Below are positions 43,947-55,997 of a stretch of DNA of 64,000 nt, piece after piece. The first letter of the stretch is position 1. Every line of letters begins with the position of its first letter. This DNA comes from Flammulina velutipes. Taxonomy: Eukaryota > Basidiomycota > Agaricomycetes > Agaricales > Physalacriaceae. The translations under genes were made by a program, and so were the position numbers. The stretch lies in NCBI GenBank assembly GCA_011800155.1, contig JAALGH010000011.1:1-64000 (forward strand), written 5' to 3'. The notes beneath the pieces are model-generated. The model saw only the letters and a list, made by a program, of their open reading frames with translations. It had not been told where the DNA came from and did no database searches.

Positions 43947-45932
43947 CTACGCTATCCCATCCCAACTCCGCTTCAGCGACTGCCCGTACCAAGGTGCAGC
44001 TACCGCATCACCATACACATCCTGCTGGCTTTGGACATGATGACGCGCCGCTGGTACCGCTCGCGCCTCCCGCTCAATCCCCTTTATCTGCTCCTCCAGC
44101 CGCTGGTTCTTGAACCGTAGCTGCTGCAGTTCATACTGCCAACTACTCTCCCTCTCCGTCCCCAGCTCCTCGAAAACATCGAAGCTCGGAACCGCTTGCT
44201 GCGATGGCGCATCCGTGATCTGGTACACCCGCGGGAGACTATCGCTCCCTAGCTGCTTCCACACCCGAACTTCGACCTCGACCTTGCCGCCCTCCTTCCT
44301 CCGCATAAGGGCTCTCTTCGCATCCGGAAGCACCGTCAGGGTATCGAAGAGTGCGTAGAACGACTTCCCAACGAGCTCAGCCACCGTCCACCCCGCTACA
44401 TCCCGCGTAGCGACGAGGATCGTACCGTCAGGCGTAACAGTCCCACTAACCCCGCCAGAAACCAGCGGCGCGCGTAACGACCCCACCTCCTTGACCCTCG
44501 CACTGAGCACGATCGCTTTACGCCCCTTGCCGGGCTCAACATGCAGCCTCCCCCGACATTCCAACCACACCCAACCCCCACCCATCTTCCTCGCTCTAAA
44601 CAGCAGATCAACAGGCCGAGGCTTCTCCCCCGGTGCAGAGGAATCCTTGAGCTCGCGCATGAGCGGTATGACATCCGCCGTATGCGCGATATCCCCCAAA
44701 CTCTTGTTGACCAAATCCGAGGGCGCGTAGCCCAGAACGTGCGAAACCGCAGGCGCCACGTACAGCAGCAGTCCCTTGAGCGAGACAACGAGGAAAAAGT
44801 CAGGGGACGCCGCTAAAATGGCCATCGACAGGGGGTGAGAGTCTTCCGACGTCGGAGGGAGGATCAGAGACTCGGACGCCACAATCGGAGGGATGGGTGG
44901 AGGTTTCTTTGGTATGACATGCAAGTCGGACGTTGGTCCCGACGTGATGTAGCTTCCCGCTTTGAGGCGATCCAGGATAGCAGCGGGCTGCTGGGTGAGG
45001 TCGACCTGGAAGCCCAGATGATAGAGTGGCTCACCGCTCCCACCAACTTCGGGAACGGGGATGACAGTGACGAGATTGATAAACGCCGACCCGTCCTTTT
45101 TGTAGTTGACCAAACTCGCCTGGACTTCCTTGCCCGCCACCAGGCTCTTTCTGAGGAGCTTGACAGCGTCGGCGCTCGTCCACTTGCGCTCGTCTCCCTT
45201 GAGGACTCCAACGGTTGGTGGAGCTTGGAGGAACCGGCAGTTCTTGCCCAGGATCTCGCGCTCCTCATATCCAGTGAGGGTGCAGAACGTCGGGGAGCAG
45301 TAGACAATGGGATGGTCGTACCGTCTAACGTCGACGACGACAAAGCTAGAGGTGAGATCGACGGGGCCTAGTTTTATTTGAGGATTGGGGCGGTTGGCGA
45401 CGCGTCCAAAGACAGATAGAAGATCGAATCCAGACGTCGAGTACACTGGGAGGCCAAGGGGAGAAGGAGCGAAGAAGCTGGTCGTCAAAGGCGCTTGCAC
45501 TGGCGAAGACACGGGCATGGAATCATAGTCAAACGGTGCTGTCACTGTCGTTGGCGAGTCGCCGTAACTGAATAAAGATAAGCATTCACGACTGCGAGAC
45601 GCTAATGAACAACACACTCTAACGCCTGCTGGAGACTAGACCGATAAGTGCTATCGGGGGTGTTGTAGCTCATTGTCCTGGCCCTAGAAGCACCGTGGTG
45701 AGCATAGAGCGCATGAAGAATGCACAGAGACGTACCCAGCGAAGGAAAAACCACTGTTTTCCATCCAAACCGACTGTCCGCCGAGGGGTAAGACTTCAGC
45801 TCCTCCGCCTGGAGCGAGCGTTGGTGGGCCGTTGTACATGAACTGAGGCATCTGGAAGGCCGCCTGCGAGAACTGGCCGTTGCTGGGAGACGCGTACAGC
45901 TCGTAGCCGTCGTGGTCGCTGTCGTTGAGCAT
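43947..45932 (-). CDS. wc-1: White Collar-1-type blue-light receptor (LOV/PAS protein)
   Basis: Exons 45932-45736, 45683-45618, 45567-43947; phases close to 627 aa. A flavin-binding LOV domain (about residues 145-270) holds GKNCRFLQ with the photoactive Cys, preceded by PIVYCSPTFCTLTGYEEREI. A second PAS (MAILAASPDFFLVVSLKGLLLYV) and a third (DGTILVATRDVAGWTVAELVGKSF) follow, then a short coiled coil (ELQQLRFKNQRLEEQIKGIE). No GATA zinc finger is present, as known for basidiomycete WC-1 proteins, which rely on a WC-2 partner to bind DNA. It acts in the nucleus in light-driven development. At 627 aa it is shorter than many basidiomycete homologues. Intron phases support the ATG at 45932 (MLNDSDHDGYELY). 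Confidence 0.9.
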
Positions 45933-46415
45933 GGTGGTGGTGGTCGTTGGTCAAAGTGAGACGCTAGGAAAAGAATGACGAAGAAACGGAGCACCAACGT
46001 GACCTGATCGAAAGATAGGAGAATGTCTATGGCGAACTCGTCTTGGGCGTCGTGAGCAACGTCGTCGACGTCGTTGTGCTGGGCGTCAAGAAAGAAGGAA
46101 AGACAAACGTAACTCCAAGTCCGCGTTAGCTCCAAACACTGACAATTCATTTAGCACCCGAAAAGGAATAATTCATGCAAGTGGATTAGGCAATGTGCGC
46201 AGACTAGTACATAGAAAGGACTATTAGACAGTAATCCGCTCAGTAAAGAGTACCAGCAACCAACGACAGTCAATATATGCCCCCTTTCCCCTGAGACACC
46301 CATTGGTTTGGATGTGCCAGTGGATAGAGGGCAAGAGGAGAGGAATCACACACAGGTTCACGCTCACGCAGCATCGGTACATCGCGGCTATGATTCACGT
46401 ATAGTACATACATCC
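45933..46415. promoter_or_regulatory. Upstream region of wc-1 and 3' flank of RPL10
   Basis: About 480 bp, noncoding as far as can be seen. It holds the WC-1 promoter and 5' UTR. No motif was identified with confidence. Confidence 0.3.
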
Positions 46416-47223
46416 CTAAGCGCGGAGCTGGTTGCGCAAGTTCTGCTCCAGAGGGCCCTTGGGCCGGATGAACTGCACGTACGCACCGTCCCTACAAAGC
46501 ACATGAGCATCGAAACCACGATACGATAGCCAAAAACACGTACTGCAACACCTTCTTGTCCTCCTTGAGCTGGAGGTAGTCGGCCTTGTTGACGTTGGTG
46601 AAGCCCCACTTCTTCGAGACAATGATCTTCTGGCGTCCAGGGAACTTGTAACGAGCACGGCGGAGAGCCTCCATGATGACCGGTGCGTTCGAGTCTTTGG
46701 TACGGATGGAAAGGATGACTTGACCAATGTTGACACGGGCCACAGTGCCGTAGGGTTTACCCCATGCACCACGCATGCCGGTCTGAAGACTGAAGAAAAC
46801 CGATTAGCCCATCGCGTCCCACAGAGCACAGTATAACGTACCGATCGGCACCAGCGCAGGACAACATCTTGTTGATACGGATAACGTGGAAGGGATGCAC
46901 CCTCACGCGCATATGGAACGAATCCTTTCCGCTCGTCTTGGTAACGTACTTGTTCGCACAAATACGCGCAGCCTCCAGAGCCTCAGACGACAGCTGTTCG
47001 TACTCATCGGAAACGAGATGGCAGCAGAAGGGGAAATCGTCGACAGACGCGCGTTTGCGTCCAAGATCGAAGATACGAATCTTCCAAGCTGATAAGTTTT
47101 CCGATCCAGGCAATCGCTAGGCGGTGAACGCACCTTCGGGTCTGGGACACCACGGTTGTACCTCGACTTGGGGTACGGCTTGTTCTTGCAGTAGCGGTAG
47201 CAGCGAGCTGGGCGGCGACCCAT
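46416..47223 (-). CDS. RPL10: 60S ribosomal protein L10 (uL16)
   Basis: Exons 47223-47134, 47080-46842, 46789-46544, 46491-46416; phases close to 216 aa, the normal length. The start [20 protein letters not shown] is canonical, as are [47 protein letters not shown] and the C-terminal [14 protein letters not shown]. The protein sits in the large subunit near the peptidyl-transferase centre and is among the last loaded in ribosome maturation. The acceptor of intron 1 had to be the AG before ATTCGTATC to keep [11 protein letters not shown] in frame. Confidence 0.97.
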
Positions 47224-47643
47224 CTTGATTTCTAACAAAAAAAGAGAGCGGTATCAGCACCCTGAACGTCATCCATTCCTCTCGAGTCGCATCCAGCTCA
47301 AATCTCCAGCAAATCGTCCTTCCAGCTATCCAGGCCGCGAAACACGAAGCAGAAGGGCATACTCACAGTATGGGTTGGTGGGGTGAGGGAAAGATAGCTT
47401 GACGACGCCGACCACCGCCTTTTTGTTGAGCTCGATGACTAACCCAATTGGATGAGTAACACCGATTGCGGGTCGGACCTCGAAATATTCAAGCGCCGAC
47501 ACTCATCAGTAAGCATGGCATCATCATCATGAGTCGACGGGGAAAGTGTGGCGGAACCGAAAATCACATCCGCTTATCCAAACAAAAATCAATAAATCTA
47601 CAAGGCTACCGTACATTATCTAGTGAATGTGTACGGTCACCGG
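47224..47643. promoter_or_regulatory. RPL10 upstream region
   Basis: About 420 bp between the MADS-box stop and the RPL10 ATG. A pyrimidine-rich stretch lies near the ATG, as is common for ribosomal-protein genes; no specific site was recognised. Confidence 0.35.
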
Positions 47644-49022
47644 TCATCCCCCAGGTCCTTCCTTGGAATGCTCAAGAACACCCAACAAGTCCTGAACAGT
47701 CCCACCCGGCCCAGGTCCCCCACGCTCCCAACTGGTCCTACCACCCGCCGGATTGTTGTTACTCAAAAAGTCAAGCCAACCCGCCGGATTTCGAGCTGAC
47801 GGCGGCGCTTGTTGAGGCTGTTGCTGGTGCTGTTGGTGAACAGGCCACTCAAACCCAGCTCCACCACCACCACCGCTGCCTCCAACTCCGCCTCCGCCCA
47901 TGAACCCAAACATCTCTTCAGGTGGCTCGCGCATAGGTATGTATGAGGGCCGATTGCTCTGGTAACCACTTCCGCCGCCACCCCCGCCAAATCCAAATGG
48001 CTGAGGTGGTGGTTGCTGTTGTTGCTGGAAGAATTGCGCGTTATAGGCCGGTGGGGTGTCGTAAAATGGTGTAGAGGGGTGCGCAGAAGAAGGAGCGGCA
48101 CCCACAGACGCAGCAGAGCTCGAACGAGAATGGTTCTGGTTCTGGTGTACGTGTCCACGTCCACGTCCGGTTTGCACTGGCGTAGCCGGCGGGGGACTAT
48201 GTTCGACCCGCTGTCGCTTTTGTTCGTGACGACGAACAGGTGGAGGTGGTGGTGGAGGGATTCGCGTAGGAGGTGCTGGGGGAGATGGGAAATCCTCCTA
48301 GAAAGTAATGTCAGATTTTGAAGAGAATAGGATATTGCGGAACTCACGTCGATAGGAGGGGGAGCGCTGGGGGCAGTCTTCAGTCTTCCAGACGCACGTC
48401 GCTTGGCTGGGACCTTGGGTTCTTCCTCTTCTTCGTCTTCGTCCGCATCTTCGTCGACTATCTTGCCGCCTGGTCCAAAGTCTGCTGGTCCGCGCGAGTC
48501 CTTGTCCCCGTCGTGCTGCTCTCGTCAGTCCAAGCGTCTTCATAGACACGGCCTGCACATACCTTTCCATGACGCCTCACGATATCTCTAACGCTCCCCG
48601 AGCAATACTCGTACAGCTTTACCTGATGACCAGGACGCTCCTCTGAGACCTCGTCAGCTACACCATAGACGTACTCCAGAGCACGTACCGAAGATAATAA
48701 CCGCAACGTCAACGCTACACAGCACCCCAAGCTCATACGCCTTTTTGAAAAGCCCGTTCTTCCTCTATCAACAACATCGTCAGTAGCGAGCGCGAGAGCC
48801 AAAAATATCGTAAAATGCCAAGCCATCATATAATGGACATGCCCCCAAAAATAGCCACAGAAAACACTTGCCTTTAGGAAAGTAACGCTGCGATTGCGTT
48901 CGTGCTGCAGAAGGATGAGCGGTCAGCATGGGGCTCTCTGGTCGCCAACAGCGACGACGACCATGGCGAAAAAATGGCAGACGTACTGTTATCGGCTGGA
49001 TTTCAATTTTGCGTCTGCCCAT
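47644..49022 (-). CDS. MADS-box transcription factor, MEF2/Rlm1 type
   Basis: Exons 49022-48987, 48904-48872, 48764-48689, 48642-48563, 48515-48348, 48297-47644; phases close to 348 aa. The MADS domain is assembled over four exons: [43 protein letters not shown], then [16 protein letters not shown]. The MGRRKIEI start is the MEF2-like (Rlm1/Smp1) subclass rather than the Mcm1/SRF one. Intron 2 (48871-48765) starts with GC (AAG-GCAAGT), a GC-AG intron; the others are GT-AG. The C-terminal part has a highly acidic run, Pro-rich stretches, poly-Gln and poly-Gly, typical of activation regions. Rlm1-type factors act below cell-wall-integrity MAP kinases in yeasts; that role here is inference. Confidence 0.92.
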
Positions 49023-49700
49023 GGTTGACGTTTATCGACGGTGTAGCGCGGTGGAGGCTGTCAGTAGGAAGAGCAAGTGGGATGGGCAAGAATAATGGTC
49101 GTCGTCGCCGTCAGTGACCAAGAGCCAATGATGATGGCATTACTTAATCGCATCGGAGCGTTGGCCATACCGCCAAAATACCGCCTTGAGCGGTAAAAGC
49201 ACTTTCTCTATTCTTCAATACAACATTGTATGTCTAATAGTAATAGTCTAATAGCAAAGCTTTACATAGTAAACCAGCCTTCGCTTTGACAGGCGCGCAT
49301 TTGGGACAGCTGTCCCAAAATAGAAAATAGCCTGGTCCGCGATTCCGACGGCAAACTGTGCACGCGCTGCGCGTCCCAACCAGTAACTTGACCTAAGTGT
49401 TTGTCTTCTGCGATTGACACTCTACTCAAGAATAACGACTTGCTAAATCCCAATGAACCAATGACTTCCCATTTTGGCATTGGCTTTTGGGTCATCAGCA
49501 GCCTGGAGATTCCTGGCTCTCCGTATGTTCTATCGACTAATCGACAGCTTACGGACAAAAGAGAGAATAGACGACATCACAGAGTTGCCTGGTAACCCAC
49601 AGAGCCAAACGAGCCACAAATCTCAGAGCTTCTTCGCAGTGTACGCCAAAGCCTAATCGATCATCTACGTCGGAAACATTAGCTCTAGCTCCGAATGCGC
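49023..49700. other. Intergenic, nothing supported
   Basis: Upstream region of the MADS-box gene. A 98 aa minus-strand ORF at 49262-49558 has no recognisable similarity. A short GGGACAGCTGTCCC palindrome lies near 49300. Confidence 0.35.
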
Positions 49701-49710
49701 ACAAAAGTGG

Positions 49711-50219
49711 ACAAATACCTATTAAACAAACGAACTCCCGCTGTACGCCTAAATCACGCTGGAGATGGGAACCATCGCTTCGGCATTGGACGAGGGCTGC
49801 TGGCCAAGCCTTTTGCCCACCTCAGCGGCGAAGGACATGCCAACGTTAAAGTAAGCATAGCTCTGGAAGACCTCCGGAAGCACACTGATATGCTGGAAAT
49901 CTACAATTCAGAGACCATCCTGGTTGAGAAGGAAGTTGTCCGGCTTGATGTCCGAGTGGCAGATACTACCACGGTGGTTGCCGAACAAGTTGAGGACTAG
50001 CCAACCTTTGGCGGCGGATACATCTCTTCTCATCACAGCGCGCGGGTTGACATGTCTATTCAAGGAGAATGACATGCTAAGCTTCCGCCTAAAATTGACC
50101 GAGAGCTGCGGAAATTTACCTATCAAGTCATCTGACTCTCCCGTTGATTTCATACCTTGTCTGTGGCGCAACGCTAGACATCTTATCATGATCCATTGAT
50201 TGCTTTGCTCCAATAGCAT
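49711..50219 (-). pseudogene. Protein kinase catalytic-loop relic
   Basis: A minus-strand frame contains GNHRGSICHSDIKPDNFLLN, the HxDxxPxN catalytic loop of eukaryotic protein kinases with HSD in place of HRD, followed by QDGL and an in-frame TGA, after which IVDFQHISVLPE continues. No DFG motif, Gly-rich loop or N-lobe was found. A short intron over the TGA is possible but not obvious. It reads as a decayed fragment of a divergent Agaricomycete kinase. Confidence 0.5.
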
Positions 50220-50532
50220 TAGCCCTGCTTACTTGCCGGAATATCGAGTACATACAACTGGCAGTGCCACAGTGTTCCTCGATCATGATCGACATCCTTG
50301 TCACCTCGAGGCTCTTCCGCTCCGAACACGATGAGCATATCATCCATTTACAACTTCAAACCACTTTCCAACGCTCAATCCGCCGAGTCTATCCATCGAA
50401 CCAGACAAATCCATACCAAGCGTGCTGGGAAAATGCTGACGCATCCAAAACTTGGCACTGATCCGGATTGGGCTCACTCGGGGATCCAAGGTTGTCTTCA
50501 TACCCCGACCTGCTCTCCATCCATACACGAAG

Positions 50533-52152
50533 ATGGCACGACAGCGATCCAACTCGCACTTCTACCCACCTTCAGATACTAGTTCTGTTAACAACGAACC
50601 GCGTCGGCCGAGACGCGCAACTGTCACCTACCCCGATGCTCAACAAGACTTCGGCGACCTCGATCGTGGCCTGCGAACTCAGTTTCGCCACTTTTTCCAG
50701 TACTCTAAATGCACTGGTAAAAAGCGGGCCGTATGTGTGAGCATCTACATTCCCTTCATTTCTTTGTTCCAATCTCCGTCTTAGATCGGCATCAACTACG
50801 TCGGCCAAAGAAATGAACTAAAGGGCTGCGTGAATGACGCACGCCACGTACATGATTTTCTCCTACGCGAGTTCTCCCGCCTTTAACGTCGGTAATGTCA
50901 CTGATATTTGTATCTAGGACACCACGGATTCAAGAACCGCGAGATCATGGTTCTAACCGACACGGATCCCAACCCCCGGCGACACCCAACCAAAGCCAAT
51001 ATACTTGGCGCAATGCAATGGCTCGTTCAAGACGCGCACTGTCACGATTCCCTGTTCCTACACTGTAAGCTCTTTGCTATCACTTTGATATAAATCACTT
51101 ACATCGCCACGAAAGACTCTGGTCACGGTGGGCGAACACCTGATCAAGACGGGGACGAGATATCCGGGTTCGACGAAAGTCAGGTCTTCTCTTCCCACAT
51201 CGAGGCGCGCGCTTATCTTTATGTACAGCAATCTACCCGTTGGACTACGCACGAGCCGGAACGATCATCGACGATGTACGTGTAATTGCATCTGTTCTTA
51301 CCTTTTCTAATCGCTCTATTAGTTTATGCATGATCTACTAGTGAAACCACTACCCATGGGCTGCCGACTAACAGTAAGCATATTTACTCTCCGCACCTAT
51401 TCGACCTGGAATTAATCCAATCACTAGGCGCTGTTCGACGTAAGTCTCCCATATTTAGTTCGCGGGCACCGCTGACCATATACTCTATTTGCTATTAGTG
51501 CTGCCACTCTGGGACCGTATTAGGTGTGTGCAATTCATGCATATCCGCTTTTCCGTCTGACCGAACGGCTCTTCAGACCTTCCGTACGCGGTGAGCTGCT
51601 CCCCGGATCCCAAGAACGAGTGTTAAGAGTTATACAGTACAACCCCGATGGGTCTCTGATGCCTCGGCAAGTTTCAGCCAAGGCTTACCAGCGTAAGAAG
51701 ACCTCCGCAGATGTTGTAAGCCCATCCTGTTCCGATTATCTGCAAGCTCGTTCTCATTCGATACGCATAAGATCTGTTGGTCGGGTAGCAAGGACGGCCA
51801 GACTAGTGCCGATACGTTCCAGGGAGGCGTGGCGGTTGGCGCGATGAGCTATGTGCGTGGTCTACTACCATCTCTAAGTCATGCTCATCACGCTTAGGCG
51901 TTCATAACATCGCTCAAGAGGAATAAATGTCAGTCATACCAGACCTTACTCAAGTCTGTAAGGTCAGTCATTATTTCCGTCTGCTCAATCTGCTCAAATT
52001 CTAATTAACGATGGCAGAGCCATCCTCCAACCTCGCTACAGCCAAACACCACAGCTCGGGAGCTCACATCATATCGTGAGTCCGATATAATATCATATCT
52101 GTGCGCCTCTCACTCTATGTCGTAGGATACGAGGCTACGTTTTATTATCTGA
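50533..52152 (+). CDS. Metacaspase (caspase-like cysteine protease)
   Basis: Fourteen exons with closing phases, 314 aa: 50533-50730, 50785-50866, 50918-51064, 51116-51178, 51229-51275, 51323-51373, 51428-51439, 51499-51523, 51577-51621, 51672-51715, 51772-51852, 51898-51962, 52018-52075, 52126-52152. Catalytic His is in HYSGHGGRTPDQDGDE; catalytic Cys in ALFDCCHSGT, split by an intron after ALFD. Both dyad residues are intact. The KRA-IGINYVGQRNELKGCVNDA, REIMVLTDTD and GGVAVGAMSY blocks are also typical. No Gln/Pro-rich prodomain of the yeast Mca1 type is seen, only a short basic N-terminus. Metacaspases cleave after Arg/Lys and act in stress responses and protein quality control. Exon 7 is a 12-nt microexon; the intron after 50866 fits only as GC-AG. 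Confidence 0.88.
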
Positions 52153-52555
52153 TATTCTATTCCCTTGTAATGTACCTCATGTTGTAATTTTACCACGCCA
52201 CACTTGGTTACAGTATTCTGGGTTTGCCTTCTTTCTGCTTGTGAATCATTTTATGTTGAATGTTGACTATCACCCTAGTTTCGCGTCCCCCTTGTTTTCA
52301 TACAACCGTGTCTCCCGTTCGAACTCTAAGGTAACTGGAACGCCAACGTTTTGTCGGTGGCACACAGGTTAGGTCCTGAAAAATACGGCCTGCTGATACT
52401 CCCGTCGTCCTGCTTCTGGGTTTTTCTGTTAATCGATGATCTTTCTCGCCTCCATTTTTGCAGAGTTCATTCGAGGACCAAGGGTCTCGGATACACCCGC
52501 CTTTCAAGAAAGACTCCTCAGTCTTCACCTAATCTTCCACTACCTACTACTGATC

Positions 52556-53117
52556 ATGTTCTCCATGTCCTTCCTCCTCGCTGTTGCGCCCTTGATATTT
52601 GCTTCTCCGCGTCTTACTGCCCATACCGGCAGAGACGTCTACGCTCCTCCCGTCACGTCTCCAGCAAGAGGTACCAAGTGGGCCGTCAACTCGACGCAGA
52701 CTATTACATGGTATTCCCTCTCCCTTCAGTATTCTGGAATCAACACTAACAGTCTACGAAGGGATGCATCCTCTCCTCCCGTTCAAATCACAAACCCCTA
52801 TGGAAGTATCAGGTTGAGGAAAAGCAAGCGTACTACTCCTGGTGCGTAACCCCCAAGTCATTTTCATTCAACCTTTCGGCTCATTGCAATTGTCTCTCTA
52901 TAATAAAGTCGTCCTTGCTGAAGGGTTCGACATTCTAGACGGCCACATCAATATTACCGTTCCATGGGTCGTTCAAGGGAATGACTACATGATAGTCTGT
53001 GCGTTTTTGCGCCACATTCGAAAGTCAAACGTCCCGACTAGCCATTTACGTTTAGTATTCGGTGATTCTGGTAATTTTAGTCCCGAGTTCACAATCTCTG
53101 GAGGCCCGAAACAGTGA
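52556..53117 (+). CDS. Kre9/KNH-type small secreted protein, copy 1
   Basis: Exons 52556-52710, 52762-52841, 52909-52998, 53056-53117; phases close to 128 aa. Signal peptide MFSMSFLLAVAPLIFA, then the Kre9/KNH N-terminal-type fold seen in many fungal secreted or GPI-anchored proteins: RDVYAPPVTSPARGTKWAVN, TITWDASSPPVQITNPYG, INITVPWVVQGNDYMIVLFG, DSGNFSPEFTISGG. It ends directly after this domain, without a Ser/Thr-rich region or GPI signal. Kre9 proteins act in cell-wall beta-1,6-glucan assembly; most basidiomycete short forms are uncharacterised. A convergent paralogue lies at 53588-54140 with introns at the same places. Confidence 0.85.
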
Positions 53118-53587
53118 CCTGAACATGAATATAATACAAGGAATGTAATAAAAACAAAAGGCTTGTGGCGCGGTGCCCCGCTCCGAATAGTCTCGCTTCC
53201 TGACTGAATGAGATGTGAAGCCAATCCTTCATTAGATACTACGATGATCAGCATTCAAGTCATTCTATCTTTCAAAACGTCGAACGCGCAAGACAATTTT
53301 TTGCTGTAGACATACCCCAGTGCGGCCAGTCAAGCAGTTGTAGCGCAATTACTGGACAAGCGTCCAAGCATACCTCCCGATGAGGCAGATCTGGTTAGCA
53401 ATGTATGCGATGTACAAGGTTCTGTAAGTAGTGTACAGTACAGGTGGTGTCCATATCAATGTCCAATAGTTTTCGTAAGTGGTGTGTGAGTTCGATCAGT
53501 GTGGATCGTCAAAAAAGGTCCAATGTGTACAATGAGTCCAATGCGTGAGTCCGTCGTGCGTTAGTAGTCCGTTGGTGCTCCGTCTCT
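53118..53587. other. Shared 3' spacer of the convergent KNH pair
   Basis: 470 bp, nothing recognised; presumably holds both polyadenylation regions. Confidence 0.35.
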
Positions 53588-54140
53588 TTAGTATTCCGGT
53601 CCGCCAGTGATGGTGAAGGCAGGACTCCAGTTGCCCGAATCGCCGAACACTGTAGGGGTATCATCAGCCATCGTCGATAAAGGAAAAGACGAAGGACACG
53701 TACAAACGACAACATAGTCATCACCTTGCGTGACCCACGGGACGGTGATATCAATTTGTCCGAGAAGGATGTCGAAATCGTCAGCGAGAACGACTGCGAG
53801 GGTGTCAGCGCCCGATGCGGGTGGAAGGGAAGAAGCGTGACATACGAGGTGTGGTGCGATCGCCCTTCCTCAGCCTGAGACTGCTGTGGAATCGGTTGGT
53901 AATCTGTTCTGGAGGGCTGGACACATCCCTATACGTTGGACAGTAGGTTAGCTGACTATCGATGGAATAGAGATCTACGTACCAAGTAACAGTCTGCGTG
54001 GAGTTGACGACCCACTCAGTACCGGCAGCTGGCGACGTAACAGGAGGGGCATATACATCCCTAGCCGCGTGTAGAGGGAGAGCAAGGGCGAACGATGCGA
54101 GGGTGGAGATGAAGAGGACGTAGAAGGACGTGAAGTTCAT
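53588..54140 (-). CDS. Kre9/KNH-type small secreted protein, copy 2
   Basis: Exons 54140-53983, 53928-53846, 53793-53704, 53649-53588; phases close to 130 aa. Signal peptide MNFTSFYVLFISTLASFALA, then RDVYAPPVTSPAAGTEWVVN, SSPPEQITN, DITVPWVTQGDDYVVVLFGD and SGNWSPAFTITGGPEY. All three introns match those of copy 1 in position and phase, so the pair arose by inverted duplication, tail to tail, 470 bp apart. Confidence 0.87.
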
Positions 54141-55980
54141 GATGGTGGTAGTAGGTGAGGAAAACGAAATGCGAATGTTTTGGGTGTTGGAGGTCGATCA
54201 GGCCTGTGGGGTTTATATACCACTTCGGCGACGATGTCGGAGAAGACCATCCGTGTGATGATGCAGCGTCCGGATGCCGAGTGGATAAATTTGCTTGCTC
54301 CATCACGGGGATTGGCAGCAGCCTATGCGTCACAGGCATGATCCGAAACTGCGCCCCATGACGAGCCTGCATGCACTAGACGAGTCTTCCCTTATTGAGC
54401 GATCACAGCGAATCTATCATCGACAACACTTCTTCGGTTCGATAAGGGGGTCCTACGGTCAACATTCGCCTTGAATGAAAAGAAGTGAGGGGTAAGCAGA
54501 ACAGCGGGATGTACAGACCTACCCGTACTCCCGGCGTCTAGAACATTCATGCATGACGCCACTGTGAATCGGCCTGCGGAGGCGGCATAGCCCCTCCGAA
54601 ATGAAACCTAGGTCTGCCTCTGGATAAGAATAGGAAGTCGGCTTTGAGCGACATCCATACTGTTTCGCCGCATATTGCTAAGCACGAGCAATCAGTGCGC
54701 TAGAATGCGGTGTGGAATCCCCATTTCTATTGACGCGGATCCATCCATGTCGACGATAAGCTTTGTAGATTCGAATGGTAACTCGAAGTAGACCGACATT
54801 CGTGCACGTTGACGAGTCTATGCCTGGCTTAGTCGGTCTCAAGCTCATTCTGGTCGGACTACAACGAAATAAGCGGAGGGCGATACACTGATATAATGAG
54901 ACTCACAAACAACTGGGTCGTTCTGTCACCTCGTAGACTTCGGAGGACTTGCGTCTAAGACGAACATTAAGGTACCGACACCTGCGGGTAGAGGGAGCGT
55001 GGACCTTGGATATCGGTTTAGAAGCAGTGTCCAGCGTTTCAAGCATTCTCGAGGCGATGAGTGACGTTGACTGCGACAAATCAAATCAGCTGGATAAAGA
55101 CGTAACTCCTCTTCGATGGCACGAAAGATAGTGGACCGCATACGACTCGGAGAAGTATGGGTATTTGGGGCTGCTATGACTTCCAAATGTCGTACAGATG
55201 AGGTGAATATGTCCTTTTACGCGACTGCCCAATATGTACGTTCCTTTGCTTCGGTGAACAACATTGGACGGGCGCTTCCGATAGTATCCGAGATGCTGAT
55301 GACGTGACGCGGAAGAGAACGAGGGGTAGCGGCAGTGCCAGAGAGAAAGGCGCTCAGCACATCATTGTGAACGCTACTGCACAGGGGGACAAGGTGTCAG
55401 TGTGAGAAGCCAGGACATATTTGAGGCTTGAGACATACCATCTCAGTGCAAGAACCGATTTCTAGCATAGATAAGGGCGCGGCATCGTCGTTTGTTACGA
55501 TACAGGCATTCTAACAGCGCCAGCGCGTCGTACTTGGAGGATGTTCGTCTTCGCGCCTTTCACGTGAACCTTGTGTACTGTAGGACCACTGTATGGACGT
55601 CCAGGTGATTCTCAAGGCTCCGTTATTTGGACAATAAACTGTATGGAAATGTAAGTCTCTCAATTTTCATGTGGCAGACTTGGAAACGCGCCACCTGCCC
55701 AGACGCCATGTCATCGAATCATGATACTTTCGTTCTTGCTATCAGCCCGCCGACTATGGTTTCTGCTTAGTCGCTCAAAAGGAAACATTGCAAACGAGAA
55801 GACGCCGAACGAATGTGGAGATGACAGTCAAAGTCGAAGATCGGGGATGAGTGGGTCCAGGAACAACTCGATCACATGACCAAAAGTTCTCTTCTTGCAC
55901 GACGACGATGCCAATTTAAACGGACTCTGAAGCACTGAAATTCACTAGCTACGAAGAAAGAGTTGGCTTTCTCAACTTTC
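54141..55980. other. Long gene-free stretch
   Basis: 1.8 kb in which no frame longer than about 90 codons looks coding, and no repeat was matched elsewhere in the window. The first 100 bp are the promoter side of KNH copy 2. Confidence 0.4.
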
Positions 55981-55997
55981 TTCCTTCTTGACCCACT

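Noticed and set aside
49262..49558. A 98 aa minus-strand ORF upstream of the MADS-box gene
   Set aside because: No start context, introns or similarity; composition is not coding-like.
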